A stretch of 64,000 bases of DNA, from contig JAUZTG010000042.1 in the NCBI GenBank assembly GCA_030734395.1, positions 868,001 through 932,000 of the forward strand. The letters run 5' to 3'. The first letter of the stretch is position 1. Each line of letters begins with the position of its first letter. This stretch comes from Sarocladium kiliense (taxonomy: Eukaryota > Ascomycota > Sordariomycetes > Hypocreales > Sarocladiaceae). Below the pieces are notes generated by a model. That model worked only from the letters and a program-made list of their open reading frames with translations, was not told the origin of the DNA and searched no databases. Below, in pieces: positions 20,982 to 33,000 of the stretch. A program made the translations under genes and the position numbers.

Positions 20982-23845
20982 GATGGCAAGCTCAAAGGGC
21001 GCACCGTCAAGCCAAAAAAGAGAAGATCAGGATAGAGAAGTCGATCGAGAGTGTGTCGGAATAGGCGGTTTGCGGCGGCAATGCTAGACTCGTAAAGAGG
21101 CCGCCATTCTCACTGACTGGGAGCGGTGGCGGTGCTTGACGGGCGATAACAGGAGCTCACCAACCAGAATGAGCGAGGGAGAGGCGTGGCGAGCAGCAAA
21201 GAAGGATGACGGGAGAGAGAAATGATGGAAGAAAAAGCGAAAGCAGAAGCAAAAGAAGCGAGAGTAATACACGTTCAAGCTCCAGGCAGAACGAGGGAGG
21301 GTGCGAGAGCGAAAGAGGGAAAGGGAACTGCTTGCCGCCTAGACTTTGGAGGAGGCGGTTGTGGTTGGCACGGCGTGAGGAATGAGGAGCCACAGACAGG
21401 AGAGAATGAAGATAAGTAAGCAGCAATAAGCTCCCAGGCCGGATGGAGCAATGCGGAGATTTTCAAATCAGAGGAAATAAAAACGGGCAAGCCAGAACCC
21501 AGAAGCAGAAGAAAAGTGACTGGTCGGTTGGCCTTGGTAGAGGAGCATTCAAGCAAGGGCCTGAGCTGGACATCGAAACGACAGGAAGCAGGAAAGTTGG
21601 CAGCGAGGCCCAGAGGTTGGACGGTAGCCTGGCGGTTGATCGAAATCGAGGAGATTTGATCCGAGGCGGCGTTAGCGAGTGGGGTGGCCTCCTCTCAGTG
21701 GGGTGGGCTGGCTGCATTTGGGGAGCAGCAGTGGGTGAGCAACCCCTGTAGGAACTACGGTTAGAGCCTTGAAGCCCCCGCTTGGCGTCTACGATCCGTT
21801 GTTGATGGCCGCCCACAAGCGCCTGAGCTTGGGAAGGTTAGGGGCATTTCCCATCCATTCGCTCGTGGCTTTCCCATCTTTTGAAAAGTGGTTCGAGAGA
21901 TTAGCCATTCGTGACCTCATTCTGGCGTTATCTTTTGCTTGCCCTCGCTACCTTATTTCCTGCTACTGGAGTCTTTTGGTAGAAGTGCACATCAGCAACA
22001 GGCCAGACTATCACAGTTGCAGAGCCCCTTATCACCCATCGTGTTATACCTCTCGCTTATCAAGCATGACTGCCGTTCATTCTTTATGGAAGGTGAGTCG
22101 CTATGCTACAAAGAGCAATGCTGCCCCTCACAGAGACACCTGCGCCAGCGCAAGGCACTTTCTCTCCCTGGAGATTAAGCTCCAATGCATGCTTCCCCCC
22201 AAGAGCCCTCCCAAGACCACGCTATCACCCCGCCACGCCCGGTTTTCATCTCCCTCAACCTGGCCCTCCATGTATCGGTACCAGAATATGGACGCTCATG
22301 CAATGCATCATCGCCCGATTGAGTGTCCCTCACTCTCTGTCTCCATCTTCGGGGCTTTTCCTTCATACTGTTTCACCACCAAACCATGGTCCAACCTCCT
22401 ACAATCTGTGCCGCTCTCCGCAATTGACACGCTGGCACTGACCACCTCACTCAACCCCAAGAACGCCATCATCGTCATCACCTGCTATGTCTCAAACACT
22501 CAACTGCCTTCTAGTGCTGCCTTGACAGATCCGTTATGCCATCATAGCCTGTTTTGCAGCACATTTCAGATCGTCCAGCTCTGCAAGTGCCGTGCCAATA
22601 CTCGATCGAGCTTCCACACCACCACGTCTTCAACCCCAATCCAGCTACCCAACCCCTGGTTTAAACACAGAAAGGATCCATGGAAAGCAGGGCTCTCTCT
22701 CTTCCTCAGTAATCAGGTCCAATGATCGATTCTGGACTCTGGTCTCGCTCTCGGGTCGATCCCCCCCCCCCCGGAGATTTAATTCTATAGGCAAAAGACA
22801 TCATCGATGGGGCCTTGGAGCAATGGCAGTAGCAAAATGCAGAGAACACTCATCCATTCATCAATCGAGGGATTCTCTGCAGGAAACCGGTTTGACAACC
22901 TCGGGCCCATCCTCTTCCGGGCGTCGATCAGCGCCAAAGCTCGTTCATTAGCAAGCGCCGTATCCAGCGCCAACTACCGTGAACATTCCTGGTTTCATTG
23001 CGTCCTCGGCCGATCCGATCATTCCCTTTCTATCAGCTGGACGACAGGAGAACCTTCTCGTTCCATGGTGGTAAGCGCCATCCAGACCTGGTGAAGCTTG
23101 ACACCTTGTCCATGTCGGCAGATGATGGGAATGTTCATTGGCTGAGTCTCCAATGTTACCACATACCAGGATGCACGTAATTCGTTCCCATCTTATGCTG
23201 CGATGCAAAGAGCTTCATGAAACCTGGCAGGGAGATTATCCAACCCACCACATCGCAACCCCGATATAGATATACGATGCAACAACCTCCCGACAACAAC
23301 CTCCCGACAACCAACTCCTTCATGATCTCTTCTTTCGGCTACTCAGCATCCAAATTCGGCCCACAGTGAGCACCAAATTGTTGGAACAATCCGGAAGATC
23401 GTCCTGATGTGGGATACCCACCCCTCCTTTGCAGGGAGCATCGTCGCCCCCCCTTCGAACGACAGGGCATGCGACCTCGACCACACAACGAATTCAAGGG
23501 TTCCTGAAATTGCCCGATGCAAGTGTGCAGTCGGCCGCCGTCAGAGGCGTAATTATCCAAGAGATCCGAGCGGTTACAGTTGATGAATGCTCTGCAAAAC
23601 ACGCATCCCAAAGCACGAGGGAAGATTGCTTGCGTGAGATATGCGAGCCAGGGGTTCACACGACCGGAGGTTTTGCGCCTACCGACTCTAGTCCGGCACG
23701 TTCCCACGAGGCTAAACGCAGAACAAGTGGGTTATGGTAACATTGGGAGTTCTGTAATAGTTTCTGAAGCAAGGGGTAGCCGTCTTGCGGCTAGCAGTCT
23801 TTGCCTTGAGATTACGATGCTTGGGAGTTCGATTGATCGTGACAC
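20982..23845. other. Intergenic; one long ORF of doubtful coding value
   Basis: Promoter of the myristoylated protein gene (GA-rich near 21,170-21,330), then about 2.5 kb with no firm gene. A plus-strand frame of 318 codons (21769-22725, first ATG at 21805) is C/T-rich and has no motif. A run of C lies at about 22,766-22,778, and a short CAACCTCCCGACAA direct repeat near 23,283-23,311. On the minus strand, 22,785-22,973 reads in a protein-like way after a TAG that could be an acceptor, but I could not assemble a gene. Confidence 0.4.
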
Positions 23846-24204
23846 CTACTCCCCAATGATCATGGTGCAGCCATCCTTACCAATCCAAACCTCGTGTACC
23901 CTGCCAGCGGCGACATCGATCCTCGCGCCTGCGCTGAAATTCTGCTTCTCGCGGCTCTCCTCTTCGGGATACCAAATAGTCATGCCGCCGCGCAGAAGCA
24001 AGTGCGTGGTCAATCCAGCATGTTTGTGCGGCGGGTAATGAGTATTCCTTGAGCAGAGTCAGCAGGGTACTCGCTACCTCTTGCTACCAGCGATGTCCAA
24101 AACATGCTGGAAGCTGAAAGTAGAACTACTCACGGAGGGTCACTCCATTCAAACACTCGATCGAAGCCCCATGCGCGAACCTGTGCTTCCTCTCGTTTGC
24201 CCAT
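23846..24204 (-). CDS. Small single-domain cupin, 90 residues
   Basis: Two short exons, 24204-24134 and 24047-23846, separated by an 86-bp intron (GTGAGT...CTCAAG) containing CTGAC. The frame is kept (SDP-PNTHY). The product starts MGKREEAQVRAWGF. It then shows a cupin core: motif 1 THYPPHKHAGLTTHLLLRG, with the His cluster that binds the metal, and motif 2 with a Gly before VAAGRVHEVWIGKDG. It ends IIGE followed by TAG. Such small cupins bind a metal ion and may act on small metabolites; substrate unknown. The region is gene-poor and both exons are under 70 codons, so the gene is easily missed. Three-part agreement of splice sites, frame and motif supports it. Confidence 0.75.
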
Positions 24205-27200
24205 CGTGTTGACAGGCTCTCGGTTGACGCTCCCGGGTAGGTTGCTGAAATGCGTGTGGGCGATATAAGTTGCGATGCCCCCTGTCGGTGTCACTAAGCT
24301 TCAGTGAATTCGCCTAGGCACGGGTACTGGAAGATCAAGGAGTCGTGTCTTTCCCAGATACCACGATGAAGATGTAGCGGTAGTGTTCTATCCGTCACAG
24401 ATGTCTTGGGTGAAGATGACCTCATGCATCGGCCCCACCCGCCGGACCTACGCCCCGACCTGTGCCCTTTTGCGGAGAGAGCTTCACGGAGACTTAAGTT
24501 CATTCTGGCAGACAAGATGGATAAAAAAATAGTATTTTCACAAGATGGAATTTTCTGGATGTCTTCATGACTATACGTTCTGGTGCCGCCAGCACCAGCA
24601 AAGACAGAGTAATCTTGTCAGGGCGTTTTCTATGAGACTTGACTGATTTCTGTCGGCGATCAGGCCATCCGTATCGGGAGAAGCTGATGGTAGTACCCGG
24701 TACACTAATGTGTGGTTTCTTAAGGAACAATGTTTCCACAGAAGTCTCACAACCAAGCATGTACTGGTACATGGGCACTGTCGAAGTTGACCTGAATAGT
24801 TGCGACCTGAATAGTTGCGACCTGAATAGTTGCGACTTCCATTCTGGAGAGTGTCATCACATGAGCCCGAGAAGGCTGTGTGTGAGATAGAAGCACACCC
24901 GAAAGGCAACTACACAGTTTGAGAGAACTGTCTTTTTAACATGCACCATGTTCTCTGTCTACTATGAACCCCTAAAAAGATTTGACCGTGAAGCAACGAG
25001 AAACTCACTTCTCTCCTGTGACGTCGAACGCTTGGTTTGCCGCCGTAGAGCACCACCTGTCACATGCTTCTGAGTATCCCATCTGCAGAATGTCAACATA
25101 CCAGGCCCGGATCGCACTGAACGGCTGCCTGAATGTGTTGCACCTGGTATCCCTCGATAATGCCAGTTGTCATGCGAAGAACGGCAACTCCGTCGAGACT
25201 GATTGCGAACCGAGATGTGTTTCATTCGCATGATGTCGAGTCTAAGGATGAGTAATCGTGCGGACCGCCGGGATATTGGAGGAATTGACAAGCAATTCGC
25301 TCGCTCACTACTGTCCCTTACCCTGAATGAACATTTTTTGACAATAGCTTCACCTGGAAGTCGCGCGTTGCAAGTCACGTCGCTGATTAGTAGCCAAGCA
25401 CTTGCCAAGGGCGTGCATACCGTACTCCATGCACGACCGCCTCAAATACACCGTGGCTACACTAGGGAGCGAAGTGCTGCGCCTCCCGGCTGATCAATCC
25501 GACATCGAACATGCAGAGGGAAGCAAAGAACAACCTCAACATCGAATTACATCATGCCAGAGAGATGTGCAATGTACACCTTCAGCCTCACCAGGACTCC
25601 CCTGCCCTGCGCCTACACCCCACTCACGTCGAGCACTGCCCCCCAAATCCCTGGTTGCCTGGTCTTCACCGAGAGAGAGCACAAGTCGACAGCGAGGCGA
25701 AGCAAAAGGCAGGCAGTTGTACTAGCTTGCTTCGATTGGGTTTCTCGCATGTGACGTCTGTTCGTTCGGATTAGTGTCAATGTCTCATCAGTCGGGGCGA
25801 TCGAGACAGACAGACGGCAGCACATCCCGCTGGCTGCATGAAGGTGTGGCCCTGGTAATGCTATGCACTCCGTTGCACTGGATTGGTATCGCGAAACACC
25901 TTAAGCTCTCACTGTCTTCATGACCTAAGATCGACCCGACCGTCAGCAGAGAGTTACATCGTCCACGTGGACCCATCACTCCCCTCCCCATCATACCACT
26001 CTCACCTTTTTCAGCTCCCCCATCATCACATCCAATACCGATTGCTCTTAGGTCGTACACAATAATAGCAATAGTACTCCGTAGACCGCCCATCCATCCG
26101 TCCCAGAAACTCAAATCAGAGACAAACCGGCACACACTACTCGGTCCAGAAGCAAATCAGACGAAGGATCGCCCCGGCTGACAGGCTCGAGTGAAACACA
26201 CATCCAAGACAAGCTGCAAGCCTTCTTTTCCCCCTTCACTTAGAGGGCTGTTCCCTGGTACTGGCTTTTGCTGCTGGCACCGACCCCAAGTCCATAGGGC
26301 TGGGCACGACGCCACCAAAGACTTTGCTCGTGTCGTGGGCCCTGGGCTAGAACACTCGCCCTAGGAGCGGCCCATAGCGTGCCGCCTAGACCAAGTAGTA
26401 GCAGGCACAGGAACCAGAGGATCGACTGTTCTCTCTCGGTAGTAGTCCAGTACTTTTCAGTTGCCAGCGACAGGTTTGTCTGTGCCCTTGATCATCAGTG
26501 CTATCGAGCAGAGAACCTGAAACCACCATATCCCAAGAATAACATCTCGGTGGCAAAAAAAACAAAGGACCTCCAACTGCACCATTCTCCCTCCTAGGCA
26601 ACTCAATACCCCAACTAGGGAGAACAATCGAGCATCATGTCCTTACTCCAACGGACACAGAACCCCGAAATCGAGGCTGAGTCCAGCTTCCCTCTTCTCA
26701 CTGTCACTCAAGAATCGACGGCCCCCAAGCCATCCACCACCACCCTCCACACACACTTGCTAGCAACCTTACTTCCATCACCCTGCCCTCCCTCCCCCCC
26801 GTAGCGGGTCCCTCCCGTCCGCCCCAAGCTGCTTACAAGCCCACTTCTCTCACCATCTATCCCCATCTCATCCCATCCTCTTTCATTAATCCTTTGATTT
26901 CCTTTTGTCTTCTGGTCTCCCGTCACTCACACAGATTGACAATCTTGCGACCCGACTGCGGAAATCTTGAGCGGTACCTATCTTTCAGCAACTGGGAGGC
27001 GAGACAAAGACAAGCCAACGACGCTGCTTGCTGTCGCGCCCTTACCACGGGTTGCGACTGATCCGTCATCGCCCTCCATGTGTATCTCAACGTAACGCCC
27101 GAGTCCAGCCTTACTCGAGTCCTTTATCCTCCTCGCCTACCTCTCGAGTCTCCTACCCTCTCCCATACCCTTCGTCTTCCTCCATTCGTCCCTAGGACGT

Positions 27201-27207
27201 CGCCATC
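24205..27207. other. Intergenic, upstream of phospholipase C
   Basis: 3 kb with no firm gene. It contains a 15-bp tandem repeat (24789-24833) and, from about 26,630 to 27,200, a pyrimidine-rich leader typical of fungal promoters and 5' UTRs. The ORFs present, including 24962-25408 minus, lack motifs. Confidence 0.5.
24789..24833. repeat. 15-bp tandem repeat, three copies
   Basis: The unit GACCTGAATAGTTGC occurs three times head to tail without mismatch, followed by a partial GAC. It lies in noncoding sequence between the cupin and phospholipase C genes. Confidence 0.9.
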
Positions 27208-30094
27208 ATGTTCTGCCGCAACATATTCGTACGTGCTGTTCTCTCCGTCCGCATCCATCTTCCCCCAATTGACATGATGTCTTCCAGCGTCGCCGTCGCG
27301 GCAGCGACCCCGAGAAGCCTCGTCGCACACGAACAATGTCCATCTTCGGCAATTCGAACCCAGAGTCTCGTAGATTCATGCAGCAGCTGGTCTTCGCAAC
27401 TGTAGCCTCGCCCAAACCCGATGCCTACAATCACAAGCCCCCAACCCCCGACGACTCGACCAGCGGCAGCGTAGGACCAGATGCACCCAACTTGAGCACT
27501 CACATCACCGATGCTCTTTATATGGTGTATGATCAATTAAGAGGCCAGGATTTGCAGCTATCTCGTGCCAAGTTCGAGGCTTTCTTGAGAGACGTGCAGG
27601 GCGAGTCCAATCTGCAGCTGGACAAGGATACCTACTCTGTCGGAGACTTCTTCTACGTCATGCACCATCGCTGGGACGCTGTGGCTAGACTGCCTGAAAA
27701 GGATCTGTCGAAGCCCCTCAGCAACTACTTCATCAACAGCAGCCACAACACCTATCTCGTTGGTAATCAGCTCGCCTCCAGGAGCTCTCCAGAGGCCTAC
27801 AGCAACGTGCGTGCAGCGTTCTAATCACCATGATATCATTGAGCAAGAACATTGACAATTCTTAGGTTCTCTTACGTGGCTGCCGATGCATAGAAATCGA
27901 TGTCTGGAATGGTGATGCCGTCAATTCAACCAGTCGCTCAAGATCACCACGAGGAGAGCACCGTCGCGGCATCTCTGGCACGTCCCTCCCCAATGTTGCC
28001 CACAGCGTTCGCGATACTGCCGGCGAGGCTTTCGGAGCAGCACGATTGTACTTTGGAGATAAGGCTTCAACCCATTCTCGCAGCCCAAGCAGCGACAGCC
28101 GTGCGGCAGTCAAAGACGAGGATGTGTCACCCCGAGGCAGTGTGGTTGCTCTTCCAGAGCCCAAGGAATCCAACGACATGTTAGACGTGTCAAGTGCGAT
28201 TCGCCCGCGTTCAAGGCAGACGATTCCTCGTGGGGAGCCGCTGGTCACACACGGCTGGACATTGACAACACCCTGCGGGTTCCGTGAGGTTTGCGAGGCC
28301 ATTCGAGACTCAGCCTTCGTTGACAACCACCTGCCGATCATCATCAGCCTAGAAGTTCATGCCGATCCGGACCAGCAGCGAGTTATGGTTAGCATCATGC
28401 GAGAGACGTGGGGAAGGATGCTCGTCGATGAGCCTCTTGAAGGCTGCGACCCTCGCTTTAGATTGCCCACCCTCGAGGACCTCAAGGATAAGATCCTCGT
28501 CAAGGTGAAGCGGGCACCTGCCAAGATGACCGAGGCGACAGGTCCTTCTTCACTGCCAATGCTGTCTAGGCCGGATGCCGATGATTCCGACTCAGATTCC
28601 GAGGACCAGCCACGACTCGCCGCCACACTCTCAGCGCCGGACCCAACTGGTCACCTTCCGCCTCAGCAAGCGAACGCCAAGGTGCCCATATGCCAGGAGT
28701 TGAGCGAACTAGCCGTGTACACTCGCAGCGAACGTTTCGATGGCAGTTTCCGAACACCGCCTGCGAAGCGGCCACCTCATATCTTTTCAATCAGCGAGAA
28801 CAAGATTCTCGATCTTCATGTCAAGCAGCATAGAGAGATGTTCACTCATAATAAGAGCTTCTTCATGCGAGCGTTCCCCGCAGGCAGGAGGATAGACAGC
28901 TCCAACCCGGATCCAAGTCTTTTTTGGAGAAAGGGCGTGCAGATGGTGGCAATGAACTGGCAATACCTGGATGAAGGCATGGTACGTTGACTGTTTTCAG
29001 ATAACACAACTTAGGGTCACTCAGTTACTAACCAGAAAGCAGATGCTTAACGAAGGCATGTTTGCTGACGAGGATGGCTATGTCCTCAAACCATCAGGGT
29101 ATCTCAGTGGGAATAAGGAGGCCAAGACGCAAGACGAGGCGACACCTGGTCAGATGATGGATCTGAGCATCACCATCTTCGCAGGGCAACGAATCCCCGT
29201 TCAAAGCGGCGATGACGAAGAGAGCAAACGCAGCGCCAGCACCATCCGCCCAATCATCAAGGCCGAGCTACATGTTGAGAAGCCTGTCGACGCAAGCAAG
29301 GACGCTCTCCATCAAGATTGCACCTACAAGCTTAAAACGGATGCCCGCCGATCTGATCATCCCACGTTTGGGCCCAACGGTCACACTATGCTGTTCAACA
29401 AAATTCCCAAGGTCGTACCAGAGCTCAGTTTTCTGAGGTGAGTCCAACTGCTTTGTGCTTCACTTGTCTTCACCGCCAAAAAGGACCCTTCGCCCGTCTT
29501 TCCCCCAATCATACATGCGGTTGCCCGTAGCCCCAAAGTTTGGGCATCAACGTTCCCTCGTCGACCAGATATCTGGGGCAAAGTATCAGCGCACATTCGC
29601 GACCTGACGGGAATGGGCTGTATCACCCGCCTAGCCTAGCAACGTGGCATGGAAGGAAACATGGCAATCGTCTGTGTTACGAAAACCCTTGATTAGTGCA
29701 ACCTAGCTTCAACACCCAAGCCGCTGCTTGTGGACTGTTGCTGCCCTAGAGCGCGAAACCGCAAGTTGCCAAAGGGACTCGTCCGCCTCGCTGAGACAGA
29801 GCCGCCCTGGCTGTGACTTTGAGACCTCCTTGTTCCATTATCTGAGGCCTTCTGGATTGTTCTCCTTCGCTTACATATTTGTCACCTGATACTGACATTT
29901 CATCCCTGTGGTGTAGGTTCAAGGTCGAAGATGACTCGCGGACTGGCATCGTGAGTTCGCCGCTTCTTGCGTGGGCCTGCATCCGCCTTGACCGACTGCG
30001 TCCAGGTTATCGCCTGATCAGCCTCGTTGACCTCAAAGGCAATCCAATCCCGGACGGCAAGCTACTTGTGAAAGTGCTCATGAAGCTTCAGTAA
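27208..30094 (+). CDS. Phosphoinositide-specific phospholipase C
   Basis: Hydrolyses PIP2 to diacylglycerol and IP3. Five exons: 27208-27228, 27288-27806, 27866-28981, 29043-29437 and 29917-30094, giving 742 residues. The first exon has only seven codons (MFCRNIF) and joins an Arg-rich start in frame. The X domain holds SSHNTYL (catalytic His near 159), IEIDVWNGD (Ca2+-binding Glu/Asp), VTHGWTLT (second His near 307) and SLEVH. An insert of about 105 residues rich in Ser and Arg separates IEIDVWNGD from HGWTLT. The Y domain begins near ICQELSELAVYT and includes NWQ and DEGMMLNEGMF. A C2 domain (LSITIFAGQRIP onward) ends in KVLMKLQ. An EF-hand-like helical region precedes X. Intron 4 is 479 bp, far longer than the others. 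Family assignment is firm. Confidence 0.95.
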
Positions 30095-33000
30095 GAAGCG
30101 AGTTTCACACTCTCATGATAGGTTGCACAGCCTCGAATTCCGGCTGCAAATCTACAAATCGACTATTTGGAGGTTGAAGCGAACATTACTTTTCCATCCT
30201 GGTTGCTCTCTGATCAGATTCAAGCCTTTTTCTTCTTTCTGCCCATTCATATTCTGATACGATACCAGGCCGATGTTAGATCATCGGATTCCCAGTGCGT
30301 TCCTGTCTGAGCGAGGCGTTTTGGTTTGGTTAGTGATGGGTGCGCTTCGAACACCAGTCTGCACCATTCGCACAATTTGTTTTTAGAAGCGAGCACCAAG
30401 CCCCTTGAGCTTAGAGAAAATTACTGCAATTTATATTCTGGCAATGTTTGAGTTACATTTTCTTAGCCCGTCAAGCGTGAAACTGTGAAGAACGTGAAGG
30501 TCAACTTGTAACGATAGTTTGCCAGGTGTGGTGACGTCTTGGTCATGATATGAGGATCCCCTAATGTCAACTAATGCCCTCCATCAGTGACACACTAGAT
30601 GGGACTACGAGCTGGCTGGCATTCATGGTTTTGAATGTGGGACCCTGATCCCCAAGAGGCGCTTGCTGCGGAAGTGGGATTTCTTCATCCTCGCAACCAC
30701 CCATGTCTTGTAAAAGAGAGTGCACGGTCATGGACTTGAACCACTCCACCATGGAGTAAACCACACTGTGCAGTCTCCGCCCAGCCGGATGGACCTGATT
30801 GCTGAGGAGGCTGCAACCAGTGTGCATCGGGCCCATATAATACTTGCTCGTGGAACTCGTGGCCCTCATCCGGGTTTAGACTGAGAGGTGAAGGATCTGT
30901 GTTTCGGGCCGGCATCCTAGGGTACGGATGCCCTGCGATTAGCAAGCGTACATCACGATGAGAGAATAGACAACATCGAACACCGGGTTGCAGCCCAACC
31001 AGAGCATACATTGGCGACATTGGTGACGTGCAAGTTGCAGAAAGACATGGCCGTTCACTGCCAAGATGCTGCAGACTTGACGAGCTTATGGTTCGGCCTG
31101 AGGTTGCATAACGGGATTTCTTTCGGAGCCGGTTTCTCTTGGCCCTAGACGTGCGTGTGTCCCGCTGGTCCCACGTCGCCCAGGACATGAGGCCGCTTGA
31201 TTCGCTCCCGGGATGCTGGAAGGGTGGGCTCCTCTTTCAGCGGAAGTCGAGATTGATAGTACGGCGCCTTTCGAGCACTTGACTCCACGCAACGGGGCTA
31301 CCCAAATGCAGTGAATACCGTTTCGAGAGAGGAAAGGTGAGAGCTGACCTTTGACGGTACACGGCTTAGCGGCGGATCCACACATAGGCAAGCGCAGGTG
31401 CATCATGACCACGCCTGTGGTGGGTTCGATGGTGTTCTCTGATCCAGAGCGTCGCAGCGTCGCACTTAGAAGAGCCTCCGTACTCTGGCCCGTGATGCTG
31501 ACGATGGGGACAGGGAGACACAAGCACGATACTCCAGGCAGCAGATTTGCCTATGATGGAGCATTGGCTTGCAGAACACCGTACGTCAGGGCTCAAGCGT
31601 AGTAGCATAGCGTAGTCTGGGAGCCGTCATGGAGCTCATGTAGGATTGCGCAGATGGGGCCGTCCAAGTGCAGGGAGATTTGATAGATAGTGCTGGACGG
31701 ACTGAGGACGCAGAGCCGGCCGAGTATGCGGATAAAGTCGACGAGGATTGAAGGGCGGGGATGGCCAAGGATGCGATGTCGCTATACTTCGTACAAAATG
31801 ATTTGATCGACAGGACATGGGCTTTTCTTGGCTGCCGTAGCGTCCAAGAGCCTGTCAACAGGAATAGCACAGTGGGTTCTGTCCCCGAATGTCTGGCGGA
31901 AGCCATCGCGTATTCGCTGTTTGGCTCCGAGCCGTGTAGTTGCAGCCAAACCAGGTGTCTGGAGCTTAGAAGCTCAGGTGGTGCCACATGTGCATAGGCG
32001 AGGCGGATCGGTCGCGGCGACGGCAGGGCCACTCCCCGGTTGGCCGAGGCTTGAGCAGGGTTGCTGAAGTAGACAGGACTGGCAAGGATCGTGAGCCTAC
32101 GAAAGGGTTGAAAGGAAGGCATGCGTCGGCGCCAACGGTGCCTCAGACGTTGTCGATGGCCAGGCACAGTGACGCATGCTACCATGGACCAACAATCAGG
32201 TTAAGGGTGTGTGTGTGCAGCTGCATCGGCATGGGACATGCAGCTAGCCCTGGGCCGTAACTGCATCTGCCAGCTGTCACCTGCCAGTCTCTTGTGACCA
32301 AGCGGCTGGTGGCAGCCAAGCGGAGGGAAATCGGAGCTTCGATATCAATGCAAGGCGAGGCCGTGCGTAACAAAGTTACAACAGCTGGGTGGCACCAAGG
32401 GCTCGCAAGTATGTATCTGTCGATAATTCTTTTTGGCAGAACGGCAGGTAGGCCGTACTTGGTCCTTCGAGAACATGGCCCATGTTGGGAAGGAACCCCC
32501 GCCGCCATCGAGCCATCGCCATCGCCATCGCGCCTTCCAAGGGTGGTGAGGTGGTACTGTAAGGAACTCATGCCTTGACTTGGCCTGCCTTCCCTGGCCG
32601 GGCCTGGAACCATTGTCACACGGAAGGAGCAGAGTACGGTGAAGGGAAGGCAGGCCACGACAACAGGCAAGCGCGGTCGCCAAGGTTGCTGCTGCTAGCA
32701 CTGCCAGTCATCTCGCCGTTGACGATGCCGTGCCAAACGTCTCGAAAGCACTCCGTAAACGTATTTCTTTTGGTCTCGGCCTGGACGGTGCCTGGATCCT
32801 GCCGAAATCCGTCAACCGTCAACTATTCTCAGAAATCGATATGTGATAGCTCCAAGAACTTGCACGGAGATTGGCCAGCCTAGTTCCCGGAGAATAGCAA
32901 CCGTCCCGAAAAACAGTTGTTTGGGATCAGCCTCACCGCTTGGCTTGGGTGGGCATGGGCTGACAAGAAATGCTCCGTGGTCGACCTGCTCAAACGACTT

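Noticed and set aside
22766..22778. Poly-C run as a functional element
   Set aside because: Simple homopolymer; nothing else around it suggests function, and its length may be a sequencing uncertainty.
30720..30770. tRNA-like B box (GGTTCAAGTCC on the minus strand)
   Set aside because: The T stem pairs poorly and no A box, anticodon arm or acceptor stem fits at the right distance.
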